Source: Desulfonatronovibrio sp. (lineage in GTDB: Bacteria > Desulfobacterota > Desulfovibrionia > Desulfovibrionales > Desulfonatronovibrionaceae). From it: 64,000 bases of DNA. Shown here in pieces: positions 8,193 through 18,648 of the stretch. Under the pieces are notes generated by a model. That model worked only from the letters and a program-made list of their open reading frames with translations, was not told where the DNA came from and did no database searches. The stretch spans positions 37,238 to 101,237 of the forward strand of contig PXDF01000015.1 of NCBI GenBank assembly GCA_003566455.1, written 5' to 3'. Each line of letters opens with the position of its first letter. The stretch's first letter is position 1. A program made the translations under genes and the position numbers.

Positions 8193-8852
8193 TCAGCCTT
8201 TCTTTTTGTGCCTGACCTCTTTCCTCAGCCAGTCATACCACGAGTCCATTCCATCCCGTGTTTTGGCGGAAACAGGGTATATCACCATATCAGAGTTTAA
8301 GCTCCTGGCAAAGTTTGAAGCCTTTTCCATGCTGAAATCCACATAGGGCAGGAGATCGGTTTTGTTCAAAAGCATGACCCTGGATTCGGCAAAGATTAAA
8401 GGATACTTTTCAGGTTTATCGTCGCCTTCCACCACGCTCAGGATGGTTACTTTATGATCTTCGCCAACGCTGAACTCTGCCGGGCAGACCAGATTGCCAA
8501 CGTTTTCAACAAAAAGGACATCAACATTGTCCAGCTCCATCTGTCCTGTTGCTTCCAGCACCATTGAGCCGTCAAGATGGCATCCGCCTTCAGTGTTGAT
8601 CTGTATGACCTGAGCTCCTGTTGCGGCTATTCTTTCAGCATCATTGCTTGTCTGAAGATCGCCTTCGATTACCGCCATGTTAAACTCATCTTTAAGGTCT
8701 GTGAGGGTTTTTTCAAGAAGGGTGGTTTTTCCGGCACCTGGAGAACTCATGAGGTTCAGCACCAGGATTTTTTTTTCTCTGAAAAATCCTTTAAGCTGTT
8801 CTGAAATGCGGTCGTTTGCTTCCAGAATTTTTCTTATCACTTTAATCTGCAT
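8193..8852 (-). CDS. hypB: Hydrogenase nickel incorporation GTPase HypB
   Basis: A 219-residue SIMIBI-class GTPase that drives nickel transfer into the large subunit of [NiFe] hydrogenases. Walker A is SSPGAGKTTLLEK, the metal and switch residues lie in EGDLQTSNDAERI and NTEGGCHLDGSMV, and the G4 motif is NKTDL. The N-terminal CxxCGC motif and His-rich stretch found in some HypB proteins are absent, so nickel probably binds only at the G-domain site. It follows hypA with a short gap in the usual hypA-hypB order. The ATG at 8852 has GGAG about six bases upstream. The hydrogenase structural genes are not in this window. Confidence 0.95.
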   Translation of the reverse strand: MQIKVIRKILEANDRISEQLKGFFREKKILVLNLMSSPGAGKTTLLEKTLTDLKDEFNMAVIEGDLQTSNDAERIAATGAQVIQINTEGGCHLDGSMVLEATGQMELDNVDVLFVENVGNLVCPAEFSVGEDHKVTILSVVEGDDKPEKYPLIFAESRVMLLNKTDLLPYVDFSMEKASNFARSLNSDMVIYPVSAKTRDGMDSWYDWLRKEVRHKKKG

Positions 8853-8888
8853 GTTTTGCTCCGCTTAAAAGTTAGGAGATAATAACCC

Positions 8889-9239
8889 CTATTCGGCTTC
8901 AAGTTCATCAATGAACAGTTCCTTGCCCGAGATTATTTCGTGCCCGAATTCAGCATCGCAGTAAGGGCATGTCATTATCAAGAGATCATCTTCAGGGGAA
9001 AATTCCTTTTTGCATTCCCTGCATCTGGCAACCAGCGGAATTTCCTCTATTTCCAGCTTCGCTCCTTTTATGGGTGTGTCCATTGTCATGACCTGGAAGG
9101 CGGTTTGCAGTGCTTCAGGGACTATTGCCGATATCCGTCCGTACTTAACCCTGACTCTGATAAGCCTGGTTACTTCATGCTTAAGCATTTCCTGTTCAAT
9201 AATACCCACTAGACTTTGGGCAATGGACATTTCGTGCAT
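8889..9239 (-). CDS. hypA: Hydrogenase maturation nickel metallochaperone HypA
   Basis: 116 residues, standard for the family. The N-terminus MHEMSIAQSLV supplies the nickel ligand His2. The zinc site is formed by two CxxC pairs, CREC and CPYC, about 15 residues apart. HypA hands nickel to HypB or the hydrogenase large subunit. It is the upstream partner of hypB on the minus strand. Confidence 0.95.
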   Translation of the reverse strand: MHEMSIAQSLVGIIEQEMLKHEVTRLIRVRVKYGRISAIVPEALQTAFQVMTMDTPIKGAKLEIEEIPLVARCRECKKEFSPEDDLLIMTCPYCDAEFGHEIISGKELFIDELEAE

Positions 9240-9270
9240 GATCTTCTGGTTTGGGGTTATAAGACAGGGG

Positions 9271-10590
9271 CTATAGATTAAGGTTATAGCTGCTGATGAA
9301 GTCCCTGATTCTTTTCTGTGACTCTTGCATCCTGATTTTCAGAGAACGTCTGTATTCAGCCAGGTCAACGCTTGATCTGGCAACTCCGGAAGTCATGGCC
9401 GCCTCAGCTACGGCTGTGGATTCCCATTCAATGATCCTGGGATCAAGAGGCTTGGGAATTACATAGTCAGGGCCGAATTTCATTTCTTTCAAACCATAGG
9501 CTTCAAGCATCTCATCTATAACTGGCTCCTTAGCCAGATCTGCCAGAGCCCAGGCAGCCGCTACTTTCATTTCTTCGTTGATTTTGCGGGCGTTAACATC
9601 CAGGGCTCCTCTGAATATAAATGGAAATCCGGAAACATTATTGACCTGGTTGGGGAAATCTGATCGTCCGGTTCCAATAATACATTCAGGGCTGGCTTCC
9701 TTGGCGTCATGATATGTTATTTCAGGATGAGGGTTGGCCATGGCAAAGATAATGGGAGTTTCAGCCATTGTTTTAACCATGTCCTGGGTCAGCATCCCTT
9801 TAACTGAAAGGCCGATAAATACATCGGCCCCTTTGATTGTTTCCACAAGTGCACCGTAGTTTTTGGGCTGGGCGAATTCCATCTTATATCTGTTGAGGTC
9901 CTTTCTGTCCCTGTGCAGGAGCCCTTTGGAATCGTACATGAAGATATTCTCAACAGGCAGTCCGAGGTTTACATAAAACTTGCAGCAGGCTATGGAAGCT
10001 GCTCCTGCCCCGGATACAACCATTTTTAGATTCTCGATTTTCTTGCCTGTAATCTCAAGGGCGTTTAACAGCCCTGCGCCGGAAATAATGGCGGTTCCGT
10101 GCTGATCATCATGGAAGACCGGTATATCCATTTTCTCGATCAGCGTTTCCTCAATATGGAAACATTCCGGGGCCTTGATGTCTTCCAGGTTGATCCCTCC
10201 GAAAGTGGGCTCAAGCATTTTTACAAATTCGATGATTTTTTCAGGATCTTTCTGGTTGATGTTCAGATCATAGACATCAATATCGGCAAAGGCCTTGAAA
10301 AGAACTCCTTTGCCTTCCATAACCGGCTTTCCGGCCAGGGCACCGATGTTTCCCAGGCCAAGAACGGCTGTTCCATTGGAAATAACCGCAACCAGGTTGG
10401 CCCTGTTGGTGTAGTCAAAGACCTTGGCCGGGTTTGAGGCAATTTCCAGGCAGGCTTCTGCCACACCCGGACTATAGGCCATGGAAAGATGTTTCTGATT
10501 GGCGCATGGTTTTACGGGCACAACTTCAAGTTTGCCCTTCCTGCCCATGCTGTGATATTCAAGGGCTTCTTCTCTGGTAAACAGTGCCAT
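9271..10590 (-). CDS. NAD(P)-dependent malic enzyme, short form
   Basis: 439 residues: the malic enzyme domain ([35 protein letters not shown]) followed by an NAD(P)-binding domain ([20 protein letters not shown]). It converts malate to pyruvate and CO2. The phosphotransacetylase domain found in long MaeB enzymes is missing, so it belongs to the short bacterial form. The cofactor cannot be told from sequence alone. It ends about 30 bases before hypA; a shared transcript is possible but functionally unrelated. Confidence 0.93.
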   Translation of the reverse strand: MALFTREEALEYHSMGRKGKLEVVPVKPCANQKHLSMAYSPGVAEACLEIASNPAKVFDYTNRANLVAVISNGTAVLGLGNIGALAGKPVMEGKGVLFKAFADIDVYDLNINQKDPEKIIEFVKMLEPTFGGINLEDIKAPECFHIEETLIEKMDIPVFHDDQHGTAIISGAGLLNALEITGKKIENLKMVVSGAGAASIACCKFYVNLGLPVENIFMYDSKGLLHRDRKDLNRYKMEFAQPKNYGALVETIKGADVFIGLSVKGMLTQDMVKTMAETPIIFAMANPHPEITYHDAKEASPECIIGTGRSDFPNQVNNVSGFPFIFRGALDVNARKINEEMKVAAAWALADLAKEPVIDEMLEAYGLKEMKFGPDYVIPKPLDPRIIEWESTAVAEAAMTSGVARSSVDLAEYRRSLKIRMQESQKRIRDFISSYNLNL

Positions 10591-10709
10591 TATTTATCCT
10601 CCAAAATTATTTTAAAATATTGATTCTGTTTTTTTTCGGTTTTGGCAAAAGCCGGTCTAGTTCATAGGCCAGATAACTTTGCTTTTCAAGCAAATATTTT
10701 GAGGAAAAA

Positions 10710-11972
10710 TTGGACTCTTTTGAAAGCTTCCCAATATTTGAGGACTTTATCAATTCTTTGGGTCAGTTCCGAGTGGAAATGGGTCTGGAAAGGATGAATA
10801 AAGGCCTTGTCCTTATTGGATATCACCCGGGATCATTGCCTTCTGTCCAGATTGTGGGGACCAACGGTAAAGGTTCCACCGCCTGTTTTTTGGAAATTCT
10901 GGCCAGATTCCACGGGCTCAAGACCGGCCTTTATACCTCACCGCACTTTGTGAGCGTAAAAGAGAGGATCAGGGTCAACAATGAATATTTATCCGATGAA
11001 ACCTGGCTGGATGCAGCCAATGATGTGCTTGCCGGCTGCCGTGGGCTCCACCTTACCTACTTCGAATTCCTGACTCTTATGTCTGTCTTGATTTTTCAGA
11101 GGGAAAAGGTGGATCTGGCCATCATGGAGGCTGGACTTGGGGGCAGATATGACGCCACATCAGCTCTTCATACCCGGATCAATGTATTTACTCCGGTTGG
11201 GCATGATCACACTCATGTTTTGGGTAATACACTGGAAGAAATTTCCGCGGACAAATCCATGGCCATGAAAAAGGGACCGGTGGTCATAGCCCGACAGTCT
11301 CCGGCTGTCATGGATGTCTTAATGAGCAGAGCGGATAAAATCGGTGCGAATGTCTGCCTGGTCCGGGATAATTTTGATTTTTCCGGGGACTGTTTCAGAC
11401 TCAGAACTTCCCCGGAAATAGTTATAAAAAGCAGTGAGATTGGGCTGAAGGGTTTTTTTCAGCTTGAAAACGCTGCTGTTTCTTTACTCGTCTGGAAAGT
11501 TTTCACTCAAAAAATGAAGAAGACATTTGATCCGGATTGTTGCGTGCTGGCTTTGAAAAGTGCTTTCTGGCCGGGCAGGATGCATTTTGCCGTGCAGGAT
11601 CCCATGGTGATACTGGACGGAGCCCACAACCCACAGGGTATGGAAGCCCTTTCAAGAGCTCTTGAAGAAATGGCGATAAAGCCCGAAACAATTGTTTTTT
11701 CATGCCTTAAAGATAAAAATGTGGGGCAGTTGATTGAGATTATTCAAGGTTTAAAAGCGCGAAATTTATTTATTCCCGACATAAAGGCAAATCCCAGGAC
11801 AATGCCCAAAGAAGAGCTGGTTTTGTTGTTTAAACAAAAAGCCAGTCCACTGCACAACTTGAAAGAGTTTCTTGATGCATTAATAAAAAATGATGCTCCG
11901 GTTCTGGTGTGCGGCTCATTATATCTTTTGGCGGACATTTACACTGTTTTTCCCCATTGGCTCAAGCGTTGA
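10710..11972 (+). CDS. folC: Folylpolyglutamate synthase / dihydrofolate synthase
   Basis: A 420-residue Mur-ligase-type enzyme that adds glutamate to folates. It shows the ATP-binding loop QIVGTNGKGSTACFLE, the conserved TSPHFVSVKERIRVN block, the GLGGRYDATSA motif and the C-terminal ILDGAHNPQGMEALSRAL. It is the first of five genes on the plus strand, with a 129-base gap before selA in which I see nothing. Confidence 0.93.
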   Translation: MDSFESFPIFEDFINSLGQFRVEMGLERMNKGLVLIGYHPGSLPSVQIVGTNGKGSTACFLEILARFHGLKTGLYTSPHFVSVKERIRVNNEYLSDETWLDAANDVLAGCRGLHLTYFEFLTLMSVLIFQREKVDLAIMEAGLGGRYDATSALHTRINVFTPVGHDHTHVLGNTLEEISADKSMAMKKGPVVIARQSPAVMDVLMSRADKIGANVCLVRDNFDFSGDCFRLRTSPEIVIKSSEIGLKGFFQLENAAVSLLVWKVFTQKMKKTFDPDCCVLALKSAFWPGRMHFAVQDPMVILDGAHNPQGMEALSRALEEMAIKPETIVFSCLKDKNVGQLIEIIQGLKARNLFIPDIKANPRTMPKEELVLLFKQKASPLHNLKEFLDALIKNDAPVLVCGSLYLLADIYTVFPHWLKR

Positions 11973-12101
11973 CTTATCAGGGTCCAGTGCTTAACATCTG
12001 CCAGGTCAACTTAGACAGTCCATAAAAGTTGCAGGAAAAAGAAAAGAGACGCTTCCAGACAAGCTGAAATAAAAAACAACTCGTTTATTCAGGAGGTTTT
12101 G

Positions 12102-13505
12102 TTGACCAATTTATACAGACTGCTGCCCTCGGTTGATTCACTTCTCAGTGACTTATCAAGCGATGTCAACTATCAGGCTATGCCCAGGGCATTTATCCGG
12201 GACCTTATCAATGATTTTCTTGTTCTTTGCAGAGAGGAGATTAGATCCGGGGCGATTACCACTGAAAATGACTTGAACCCGACCAGATTCAGGGCAAAGC
12301 TTGGAGCCTACCTTAAAACTCATTCCAGACCCCATTTCAGAAGGGTGATCAATGCCACTGGGGTAGTCATTCACACTAACCTGGGTAGATCAATCCTGAA
12401 CAAAAAGGCGGCTGAAGCGGTTTGGGAGGCCTGTCTGCACTATTCTAATCTGGAATTTTCCCTGGATACGGGAAAGAGGGGGAGCAGATACAGTCACGTG
12501 GAAGAACTCCTGTGCCGGATTACCGGGGCTGAAGCGGGACTGGTGGTCAATAACAACGCCTCGGCTGTATTGATAATCCTGGATACACTGGCCAAGGGCA
12601 AGGAAGTTATTGTTTCCAGAGGACAACTGGTAGAAATCGGGGGATCTTTCAGGATACCGGATGTCATGGCCAAGTCTGGTGCTCATTTAAAGGAAGTGGG
12701 GGCAACAAACCGGACCCATATTCATGACTATGAAGGTGCCATAGGTCCTGATACAGGGGCCTTGCTCAAGGTGCATACCTCCAACTTCAGAATAATCGGG
12801 TTTCACAGGGAAGTCAGCCTCAAGGAACTGGTGGAGATTGGAAACAGGCAGGGCATCCCAGTGATTGAAGACATGGGTAGTGGAAATTTTTTTGATTTTG
12901 ATGCCCATGGCTATCATTTCATGCCTGAACCCACTGTTCAGCGGGTGGTCAAAGACGGAGTTTCTGTTGTATCCTTCAGCGGCGATAAGCTTCTTGGAGG
13001 GCCCCAGGCCGGGATAATCGTGGGAAAAAGGGAGTATATCAGCCAGATTAAAAAGAATCCCATGAACAGGGCCATTCGTATTGATAAAATGACCCTGGCC
13101 GCCCTTGAATCCACTTTAAGACTTTATCTTGATTCAGAACTGGCCATGCGGGAAGTGCCAACCCTGCGCATGATTACCATGAAAGCGGAAGATCTGAAAA
13201 AAGCTGCCGGCAAACTTAAAAGTCTGATTAAAAGAAATGTAAAGTCAGCAGTCAAGCTGGACATTTTTCAGTCCCAGTCCAGGGTGGGAGGTGGTGCTTT
13301 TCCTGAGCAGGACCTGCCTACATATCTGGTTGGTATCAAGTCGGAACAGATGAATAGCGAAGAACTTAAAGACAGGCTGTTAAAAACCGACCCTCCATTG
13401 ATTGGCAGGATTGAGAATGAAGTTTTCTGCCTCGATCCAAGGACAGTAAGCAGTGAAGAATTCAGCATGGTTTGTGACGCTTTGAGCCAAGCCATGGAAA
13501 CTTGA
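12102..13505 (+). CDS. selA: L-seryl-tRNA(Sec) selenium transferase
   Basis: The PLP enzyme that turns seryl-tRNA(Sec) into selenocysteinyl-tRNA(Sec). Diagnostic blocks are INATGVVIHTNLGRS near residue 90, NNNASAVLIIL, EDMGSGNFFDF and the PLP lysine in SFSGDKLLGGPQAG. Length (467) is normal. The start is a TTG at 12102, chosen because AGGAGG lies five bases upstream; the adjacent TTG at 12099 would be too close. selB lies two genes downstream, so the cell makes selenoproteins. The selC tRNA gene was not found in the window. Confidence 0.95.
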   Translation: MTNLYRLLPSVDSLLSDLSSDVNYQAMPRAFIRDLINDFLVLCREEIRSGAITTENDLNPTRFRAKLGAYLKTHSRPHFRRVINATGVVIHTNLGRSILNKKAAEAVWEACLHYSNLEFSLDTGKRGSRYSHVEELLCRITGAEAGLVVNNNASAVLIILDTLAKGKEVIVSRGQLVEIGGSFRIPDVMAKSGAHLKEVGATNRTHIHDYEGAIGPDTGALLKVHTSNFRIIGFHREVSLKELVEIGNRQGIPVIEDMGSGNFFDFDAHGYHFMPEPTVQRVVKDGVSVVSFSGDKLLGGPQAGIIVGKREYISQIKKNPMNRAIRIDKMTLAALESTLRLYLDSELAMREVPTLRMITMKAEDLKKAAGKLKSLIKRNVKSAVKLDIFQSQSRVGGGAFPEQDLPTYLVGIKSEQMNSEELKDRLLKTDPPLIGRIENEVFCLDPRTVSSEEFSMVCDALSQAMET

Positions 13506-13520
13506 AACAGGAAATAAAGC

Positions 13521-14513
13521 ATGGCCATATTAGAAGGTGAATTCAAGGGGCTGGTGCCAAAAAAAGTTCTGGTCACAGGAGGAGCGGGATTCATTGGCTC
13601 ATACCTTTGTGAAAAGCTGGTGCAAATGGGCAATGATGTAATCTGTTGTGATAATTATTTTACGGGGCAGAAGGATCATATCCGCGGTCTGCTTGACAGG
13701 CCTAATTTTGAGCTATTACGCCATGACATAACCTTTCCGCTGTATGTTGAAGTGGATGAGATATATAACCTGGCCTGTCCGGCTTCCCCAATTCATTATC
13801 AGTTTGATCCGGTTCAGACTACCAAGACCTGTGTGCACGGTGCTATTAATATGCTTGGTCTGGCTAAAAGGGTCAAGGCCAGGATATTTCAGGCCTCCAC
13901 CAGTGAAGTCTACGGTGATCCAGAGGTTCACCCCCAGAAGGAAGACTACTGGGGATGGGTTAATCCCATCGGGCCAAGGTCCTGTTATGATGAAGGGAAA
14001 AGGTGTGCTGAAACTTTGTTTTTTGATTATCAAAGACAACATGATCTTGAAATAAAGGTCGGCCGCATTTTTAATACTTACGGCCCCAGAATGCATCCCA
14101 ACGACGGCCGGGTGGTGAGTAACTTCATTATGCAGGCCTTGAGCAGCAAGCCCATAACCGTTTACGGAAATGGCGAACAGACCAGATCTTTCTGTTACGT
14201 TGACGATCTCATTGAAGGGTGTCTCAAGTTTATGGATTCGTCAAAGGAGTTTGCCGGGCCTGTGAATCTGGGCAACCCGGATGAAATTACAATATATGAA
14301 CTTGCTGAAAAGATAATACAAATGACCAATTCCGGCTCCCAGATAGTTTTCAAGCCCCTTCCCCAGAATGACCCCAGGCGCAGAAGGCCGGATATTACCC
14401 TTGCCAGGGAGAAACTTGGCTGGGAACCCAGAATTGGTCTGGATAAGGGGCTGAAAAAGACAATTGACTATTTTGAAGAATTAATTCGCGAACGGAGAGT
14501 ATATGGAATTTGA
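13521..14513 (+). CDS. UDP-glucuronic acid decarboxylase-like epimerase
   Basis: 330 residues of the extended short-chain dehydrogenase family. The NAD loop is [16 protein letters not shown] (about 18-33) and the catalytic YxxxK is in [13 protein letters not shown]. The blocks [18 protein letters not shown] and [15 protein letters not shown] closely match UDP-glucuronate decarboxylases (UDP-xylose synthases), which feed surface polysaccharide synthesis. Its 3' end overlaps the next gene by 11 bases, and it begins 15 bases after selA. It therefore sits inside a selA-selB interval without an obvious functional reason. Substrate is inferred from motif similarity. Confidence 0.85.
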   Translation: MAILEGEFKGLVPKKVLVTGGAGFIGSYLCEKLVQMGNDVICCDNYFTGQKDHIRGLLDRPNFELLRHDITFPLYVEVDEIYNLACPASPIHYQFDPVQTTKTCVHGAINMLGLAKRVKARIFQASTSEVYGDPEVHPQKEDYWGWVNPIGPRSCYDEGKRCAETLFFDYQRQHDLEIKVGRIFNTYGPRMHPNDGRVVSNFIMQALSSKPITVYGNGEQTRSFCYVDDLIEGCLKFMDSSKEFAGPVNLGNPDEITIYELAEKIIQMTNSGSQIVFKPLPQNDPRRRRPDITLAREKLGWEPRIGLDKGLKKTIDYFEELIRERRVYGI

Positions 14514-15861
14514 GCTGAAAAATTGCTGGTATATCTATAAAAGCAAGAAAAATAAAGCAGCTATGGATAAACTGGCGGCTGAATATGTTGATTTTTTAAG
14601 TCTGTGCAAAACTGAAAGGCAGACAATTGACTGGCTTGTGAGTCGTGCTGCTGCAAAGGGTTTTGAACAGGGTTTCACTCAGGATAAATTTTTAAAAGTC
14701 CACAAGGGCAAGAGTTTGATTATGGCCAGAAGGGGCAGAACGGCCATTTCTCAAGGCCTCAGGATTTTGGGAGCCCACGCTGACACCCCAAGACTTGATC
14801 TAAAACAGAGGCCTCTTTATGAGGAATGTCAGGTCAGCCTTGCCAAGACCCACTACTATGGAGGAATTCGCAAACACCAGTGGTTTGCCAGACCTTTGGC
14901 TTTGCATGGGGTCGTTGTCAAGACTGATGGAACAAAAGTGCATATCCGGATTGGAGAAGATCTGAATGATCCGGTGTTTACTGTGGCGGATCTTTTGCCT
15001 CATCTGGCATATAAGCAGATTGAGAAAAAATTGTCCGAGGCCTTTGAAGCGGAGAAGCTCAATGTTGTTCTGGGGCATGTGCCTCTTGCCGCCCCGGCTG
15101 AAAAGGACAAAAGCCCTGTAAAGCTGAGCGTTCTGAATATATTGCAAAAGCGGTTCGGAATTGTTGAAGAAGATCTTTACAGTGCTGAGATTCAGGCTGT
15201 TCCGGCTGGTCCGGCAAGATACGTGGGTCTTGATCAGGGCCTTATCGGCGGATATGGCCACGATGATCGTGTGTGCACTTTTGCCGGATTTGAAGCGTTT
15301 TTAAGACAGAATAGTCCGGAAAACACACAGGTGCTTATTATCTGGGATAAGGAAGAGATAGGCTCAGAGGGTTCCAGTGGTGCGAAATCATTGTTTCTTG
15401 AATATTCTCTCGAGGATATGATAGATGCCTGGGAGCCCGGAACAAAACTTAGAACTGTTTTTGAAAACACCAGGGCAATTTCAGCGGATGTGCACGCTGC
15501 GATGGATCCGGATTATCAGGATGTACATGAGAAACTCAATGCCTCACTCCTTGGACATGGCCCGGTATTCTGCAAATTCACAGGTCACCGGGGCAAGGTG
15601 GGTGCCAATGACGCTCATGCTGAATACGTGGGCTGGCTCAGAGGCATTCTTAATTCGGCGAAAATTCCCTGGCAAATGGCTGAAACTGGCAAGGTTGACA
15701 TGGGCGGCGGCGGAACTGTGGCCAAGTTTCTGGCGGTTTATGGAATGGATGTCATTGATTTTGGACCGGGAGTTTTGGGCATGCACAGTCCCTTTGAGAT
15801 ATGCAGTAAGGCTGATATTTACGCTTCTTTTCTCGCCTATGACCAGTTTTTCAGGAATTAG
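14503..15861 (+). CDS. M18 family aminopeptidase
   Basis: A 452-residue zinc aminopeptidase. Metal ligands and catalytic residues are visible in [46 protein letters not shown] and [11 protein letters not shown]. The C-terminal [16 protein letters not shown] supplies the last His. M18 enzymes are large cytoplasmic complexes that clip N-terminal acidic or other residues. The ATG at 14503 overlaps the end of the preceding gene, implying translational coupling. I do not assign a specific substrate. Confidence 0.9.
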   Translation: MEFELKNCWYIYKSKKNKAAMDKLAAEYVDFLSLCKTERQTIDWLVSRAAAKGFEQGFTQDKFLKVHKGKSLIMARRGRTAISQGLRILGAHADTPRLDLKQRPLYEECQVSLAKTHYYGGIRKHQWFARPLALHGVVVKTDGTKVHIRIGEDLNDPVFTVADLLPHLAYKQIEKKLSEAFEAEKLNVVLGHVPLAAPAEKDKSPVKLSVLNILQKRFGIVEEDLYSAEIQAVPAGPARYVGLDQGLIGGYGHDDRVCTFAGFEAFLRQNSPENTQVLIIWDKEEIGSEGSSGAKSLFLEYSLEDMIDAWEPGTKLRTVFENTRAISADVHAAMDPDYQDVHEKLNASLLGHGPVFCKFTGHRGKVGANDAHAEYVGWLRGILNSAKIPWQMAETGKVDMGGGGTVAKFLAVYGMDVIDFGPGVLGMHSPFEICSKADIYASFLAYDQFFRN

Positions 15862-16186
15862 TCAAACAGGAAGCGGCCAGTTATCGAGATTTTGACGGAT
15901 TGAAAAAGCATACTCCATCTAAAGGCATGTTTTGCCTCAGATTTCGCAGATTCACGCTGATGAAGAAAATAAATCCTCTTGATCTGTGCAGATCAGAGCG
16001 ATCAGCGTTAACGTCTCTTATTGTTTTAAGAATAAGACAAAAGTGTCCATTGTCCCTGTCATTGCGAGAACCCGATGAGTGTGCGGCAATCTCGCTTTAT
16101 CTGCATGGGACTGCTTGCTTCGCCCGTAATGACAGATAAAAATCGCTCGGTTCAAGTAATGGTTAACATTGTCTTAAGGAGATGAA
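15862..16186. repeat. Intergenic region with degenerate dispersed repeat
   Basis: 325 bases without a supported gene. Bases 16056-16148 carry the CTGTCATTGCGAG core, an inverted AATGACAG arm near 16128-16135, and the right end motif AAAAATCGCTCGGTTCAAGT of the MITE-like family. The preceding part (about 15935-16010) reads CAGATTTCGCAGATTCACG and looks like another degenerate repeat. An open frame at 15900-16139 is built from these repeats and is not a gene. Confidence 0.55.
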
Positions 16187-18094
16187 ATGCCGGTAATTAT
16201 GGGTACGGCCGGGCATATTGATCATGGGAAAACCACCCTGATCAAAGCCCTGACAGGGATTGAATGTGACCGGCTTGTTGAGGAGAAGAAACGCGGAATA
16301 ACCATTGAACTGGGATTTGCCTTTCTTGATCTGGAAAAGGATTTCAGACTGGGCATAATTGATGTTCCCGGTCATGAGAAGTTTGTGAAAAACATGGTTT
16401 CCGGGGCTTCGGGCATAGATTTTGTCATGCTGGTAATCGCCGCTGACGAAGGGGTTATGCCCCAGACCAGGGAACACCTGGATATCTGTTCCCTTCTGGG
16501 GATCGAAAATGGACTGGTGGCCCTGACCAAAACAGACATGGTTGATGAGGAATGGCTGGAGCTGGTTAATGATGACGTGGGAGAATATCTTCAGAATACT
16601 TTTCTGGCCGACGCACCCATAATTTCGGTCTCAGCCCATTCAGGCAAGGGAATTGATCTTCTCAAATCCCACCTTAAAGAGATTGCTTCATCTTTTAAGC
16701 CTCATCGCCGGTCCGACCTTTTCAGACTGCCCATTGACAGGATTTTTACCATGCGCGGACATGGAACGGTTATTACCGGGACTACTGTCTCAGGCAGGAT
16801 TTCTGTTGGGGAGGATGTCATGATTTATCCTCTGGAAATTACTTCCAAGGTCAGATCTCTCCAGGTTCATGGGGAACAGAGGCAAAACAGCCAGGCCGGC
16901 ATGCGCACCGCGGTGAATCTGCATGGACTGGAAAAAGAAGATCTGGAAAGAGGTTTTGTTCTGGGAAGGCCGGGGACCCTTTTTCCCAGCCAGGTCTGGG
17001 ATCTAAAGCTCAATTATCTTGGCTCAGCCCCAAGGCCCCTTAAACATAGAACCCAGGTCCATTTTCATCATGGTTCAAAAGAGGTTCTGGCCAGGATCTA
17101 TCTTCTGGAACGGGATAAGGTTGAACCGGGAGATAAATGCGTTTGTCAAATCAGGTTTGAAGATCCAATGGCCGGAGTTTACGGCGACCGGTGTGTGCTG
17201 CGTTCTTTTTCACCACTCAGGACTATTGCCGGGGGCCGGATAATAAATCCTCTTGGGGGTAAGATAAAACGCTTTTCTCCGGAAGTGCAGGTTTTGGAGA
17301 AACTTGCCAGGGCGCAGGCCGAGGATGTGATTCTGGTTCAGCTTGAGCTGGCCGGAAGCAAGGGCCTTACCCTGCCTCAACTGGTGATAATGACTGACAT
17401 GGAAAGCAAAGAACTGGAAAAAAAGCTGCAGATCATGGGCGGCAAGCAGGAAGTTTTTCTATTTGACAAGGATAAAAGGTCCTATGTCAGCGGAGATATG
17501 GTCAGCAATCTGGAGCTGCAGATGATTGGTCAGCTGGAGGCTTTTCACTTTAAACATCCCATCAGAGAAGGGCTTTCCAGGGGGGAACTTTCCGGCAAAT
17601 GGGCCAGAGACATTCCTGAGCGCCTGTTCTTTTTTGTTCTGGACAGATTGATCCGTCAGGAAAAAATAGTTTCAGACCAGGAATTTCTAAAGCTTCCCGG
17701 ACACAAGATATCTCTGGCTGCTGATCAGGAGGAACTCAAGAAAAAAATTCTGAATGCATATGACCGCGCAGGGATTCAGCCTCCAACCGTGAAAAAGCTT
17801 CTGGAAGATCTTGATCTGGAGATGAAAGAGGTTTCTCCTGTGTTGCGTCTGTTGCAGAGTCAGGGCAACCTGATAAAAATTAATGAGGATTTTTATTTTT
17901 CCAGAATCGCCGTTGAAAAACTCAAGGAAAAGATCGTGTTATTTTTTAAAACCAATGAAGAAATGGGGCCTGTGGAATTCAAGGATATGACGGGACTGTC
18001 CCGCAAGTTTGCCATTCCTTTGCTTGAGTTCATGGATAAAGAGAAGCTGACCATCAGGGTGGGGGACAAGCGAAAGTTCCGGGGACGGGGTTGA
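16187..18094 (+). CDS. selB: Selenocysteine-specific elongation factor SelB
   Basis: A 635-residue translational GTPase that brings selenocysteinyl-tRNA to UGA codons with a SECIS hairpin. The GTPase has G1 [18 protein letters not shown]2 [16 protein letters not shown]3 [12 protein letters not shown] and G4 ALTKTDMV. Beta-barrel domains follow ([21 protein letters not shown]). The last 250 residues hold the winged-helix repeats that bind SECIS RNA ([22 protein letters not shown]). The length is normal for bacterial SelB. It has its own ribosome binding site (AAGGAG) after the repeat-filled gap. Confidence 0.96.
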   Translation: MPVIMGTAGHIDHGKTTLIKALTGIECDRLVEEKKRGITIELGFAFLDLEKDFRLGIIDVPGHEKFVKNMVSGASGIDFVMLVIAADEGVMPQTREHLDICSLLGIENGLVALTKTDMVDEEWLELVNDDVGEYLQNTFLADAPIISVSAHSGKGIDLLKSHLKEIASSFKPHRRSDLFRLPIDRIFTMRGHGTVITGTTVSGRISVGEDVMIYPLEITSKVRSLQVHGEQRQNSQAGMRTAVNLHGLEKEDLERGFVLGRPGTLFPSQVWDLKLNYLGSAPRPLKHRTQVHFHHGSKEVLARIYLLERDKVEPGDKCVCQIRFEDPMAGVYGDRCVLRSFSPLRTIAGGRIINPLGGKIKRFSPEVQVLEKLARAQAEDVILVQLELAGSKGLTLPQLVIMTDMESKELEKKLQIMGGKQEVFLFDKDKRSYVSGDMVSNLELQMIGQLEAFHFKHPIREGLSRGELSGKWARDIPERLFFFVLDRLIRQEKIVSDQEFLKLPGHKISLAADQEELKKKILNAYDRAGIQPPTVKKLLEDLDLEMKEVSPVLRLLQSQGNLIKINEDFYFSRIAVEKLKEKIVLFFKTNEEMGPVEFKDMTGLSRKFAIPLLEFMDKEKLTIRVGDKRKFRGRG

Positions 18095-18237
18095 CCTGTA
18101 CTCTGCCGTTCTCCTTTGGCCTCATTCGCTAGTTTTCAAGACACAGATGATCATAGCAGATTGCAAAAGTAAAAAATTCATTGCGCTCAGCCGAATCATG
18201 TTCATAGGGGTTTGTATGATGCTTAAGCCCAAAGGAC

Positions 18238-18636
18238 TTAATCCTTGATATAAACTTTCATGTCCGGCGGCTGGGTTAAATGCTTTTTAACAGTACAGGC
18301 ATCCACCGCCCGGATCAATGCGTCATGATATTTTTCTGGAAATCCTTCAGGCAATTGTATTTCAAAATCCATTCCGGTGATCCTTCTTTCTTTTTTGTCC
18401 CATGTATAAACCATTTTCAATCCCAATCCACGGGTGCTTATTTTTCTTCTGGTACAGAAAGAAAGGGCGTAATACCCGGCGCATGTTGCCAGTGAGGCCA
18501 GAAAAAGCTGGAAAGGATTCGGGGCCGAGTCCTGACCTCCATCCTTGACCGGCTGGTCTGTGCTGATATCCCATTTGTCCACACTGGCCTGTATTTTCAA
18601 TCCTCCAGCGAATTCAACATTAATTTCATCACTCAT
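18238..18636 (-). CDS. OsmC/Ohr family protein
   Basis: 132 residues with the OsmC fold: NPFQLFLASLATCAGYYAL holds the first conserved Cys and DACTVKKHLTQPPDMKV the second. Such proteins reduce organic peroxides or act as persulfide-related thiol proteins; the exact substrate is unknown. It follows the NlpC/P60 gene closely on the minus strand. Confidence 0.85.
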   Translation of the reverse strand: MSDEINVEFAGGLKIQASVDKWDISTDQPVKDGGQDSAPNPFQLFLASLATCAGYYALSFCTRRKISTRGLGLKMVYTWDKKERRITGMDFEIQLPEGFPEKYHDALIRAVDACTVKKHLTQPPDMKVYIKD

Positions 18637-18648
18637 TGTTTTATCTCC

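Noticed and set aside
15900..16139. 79-codon plus-strand open frame
   Set aside because: It is made of dispersed repeat sequence (CATTGCGAG family) and has no convincing ribosome binding site or protein character.
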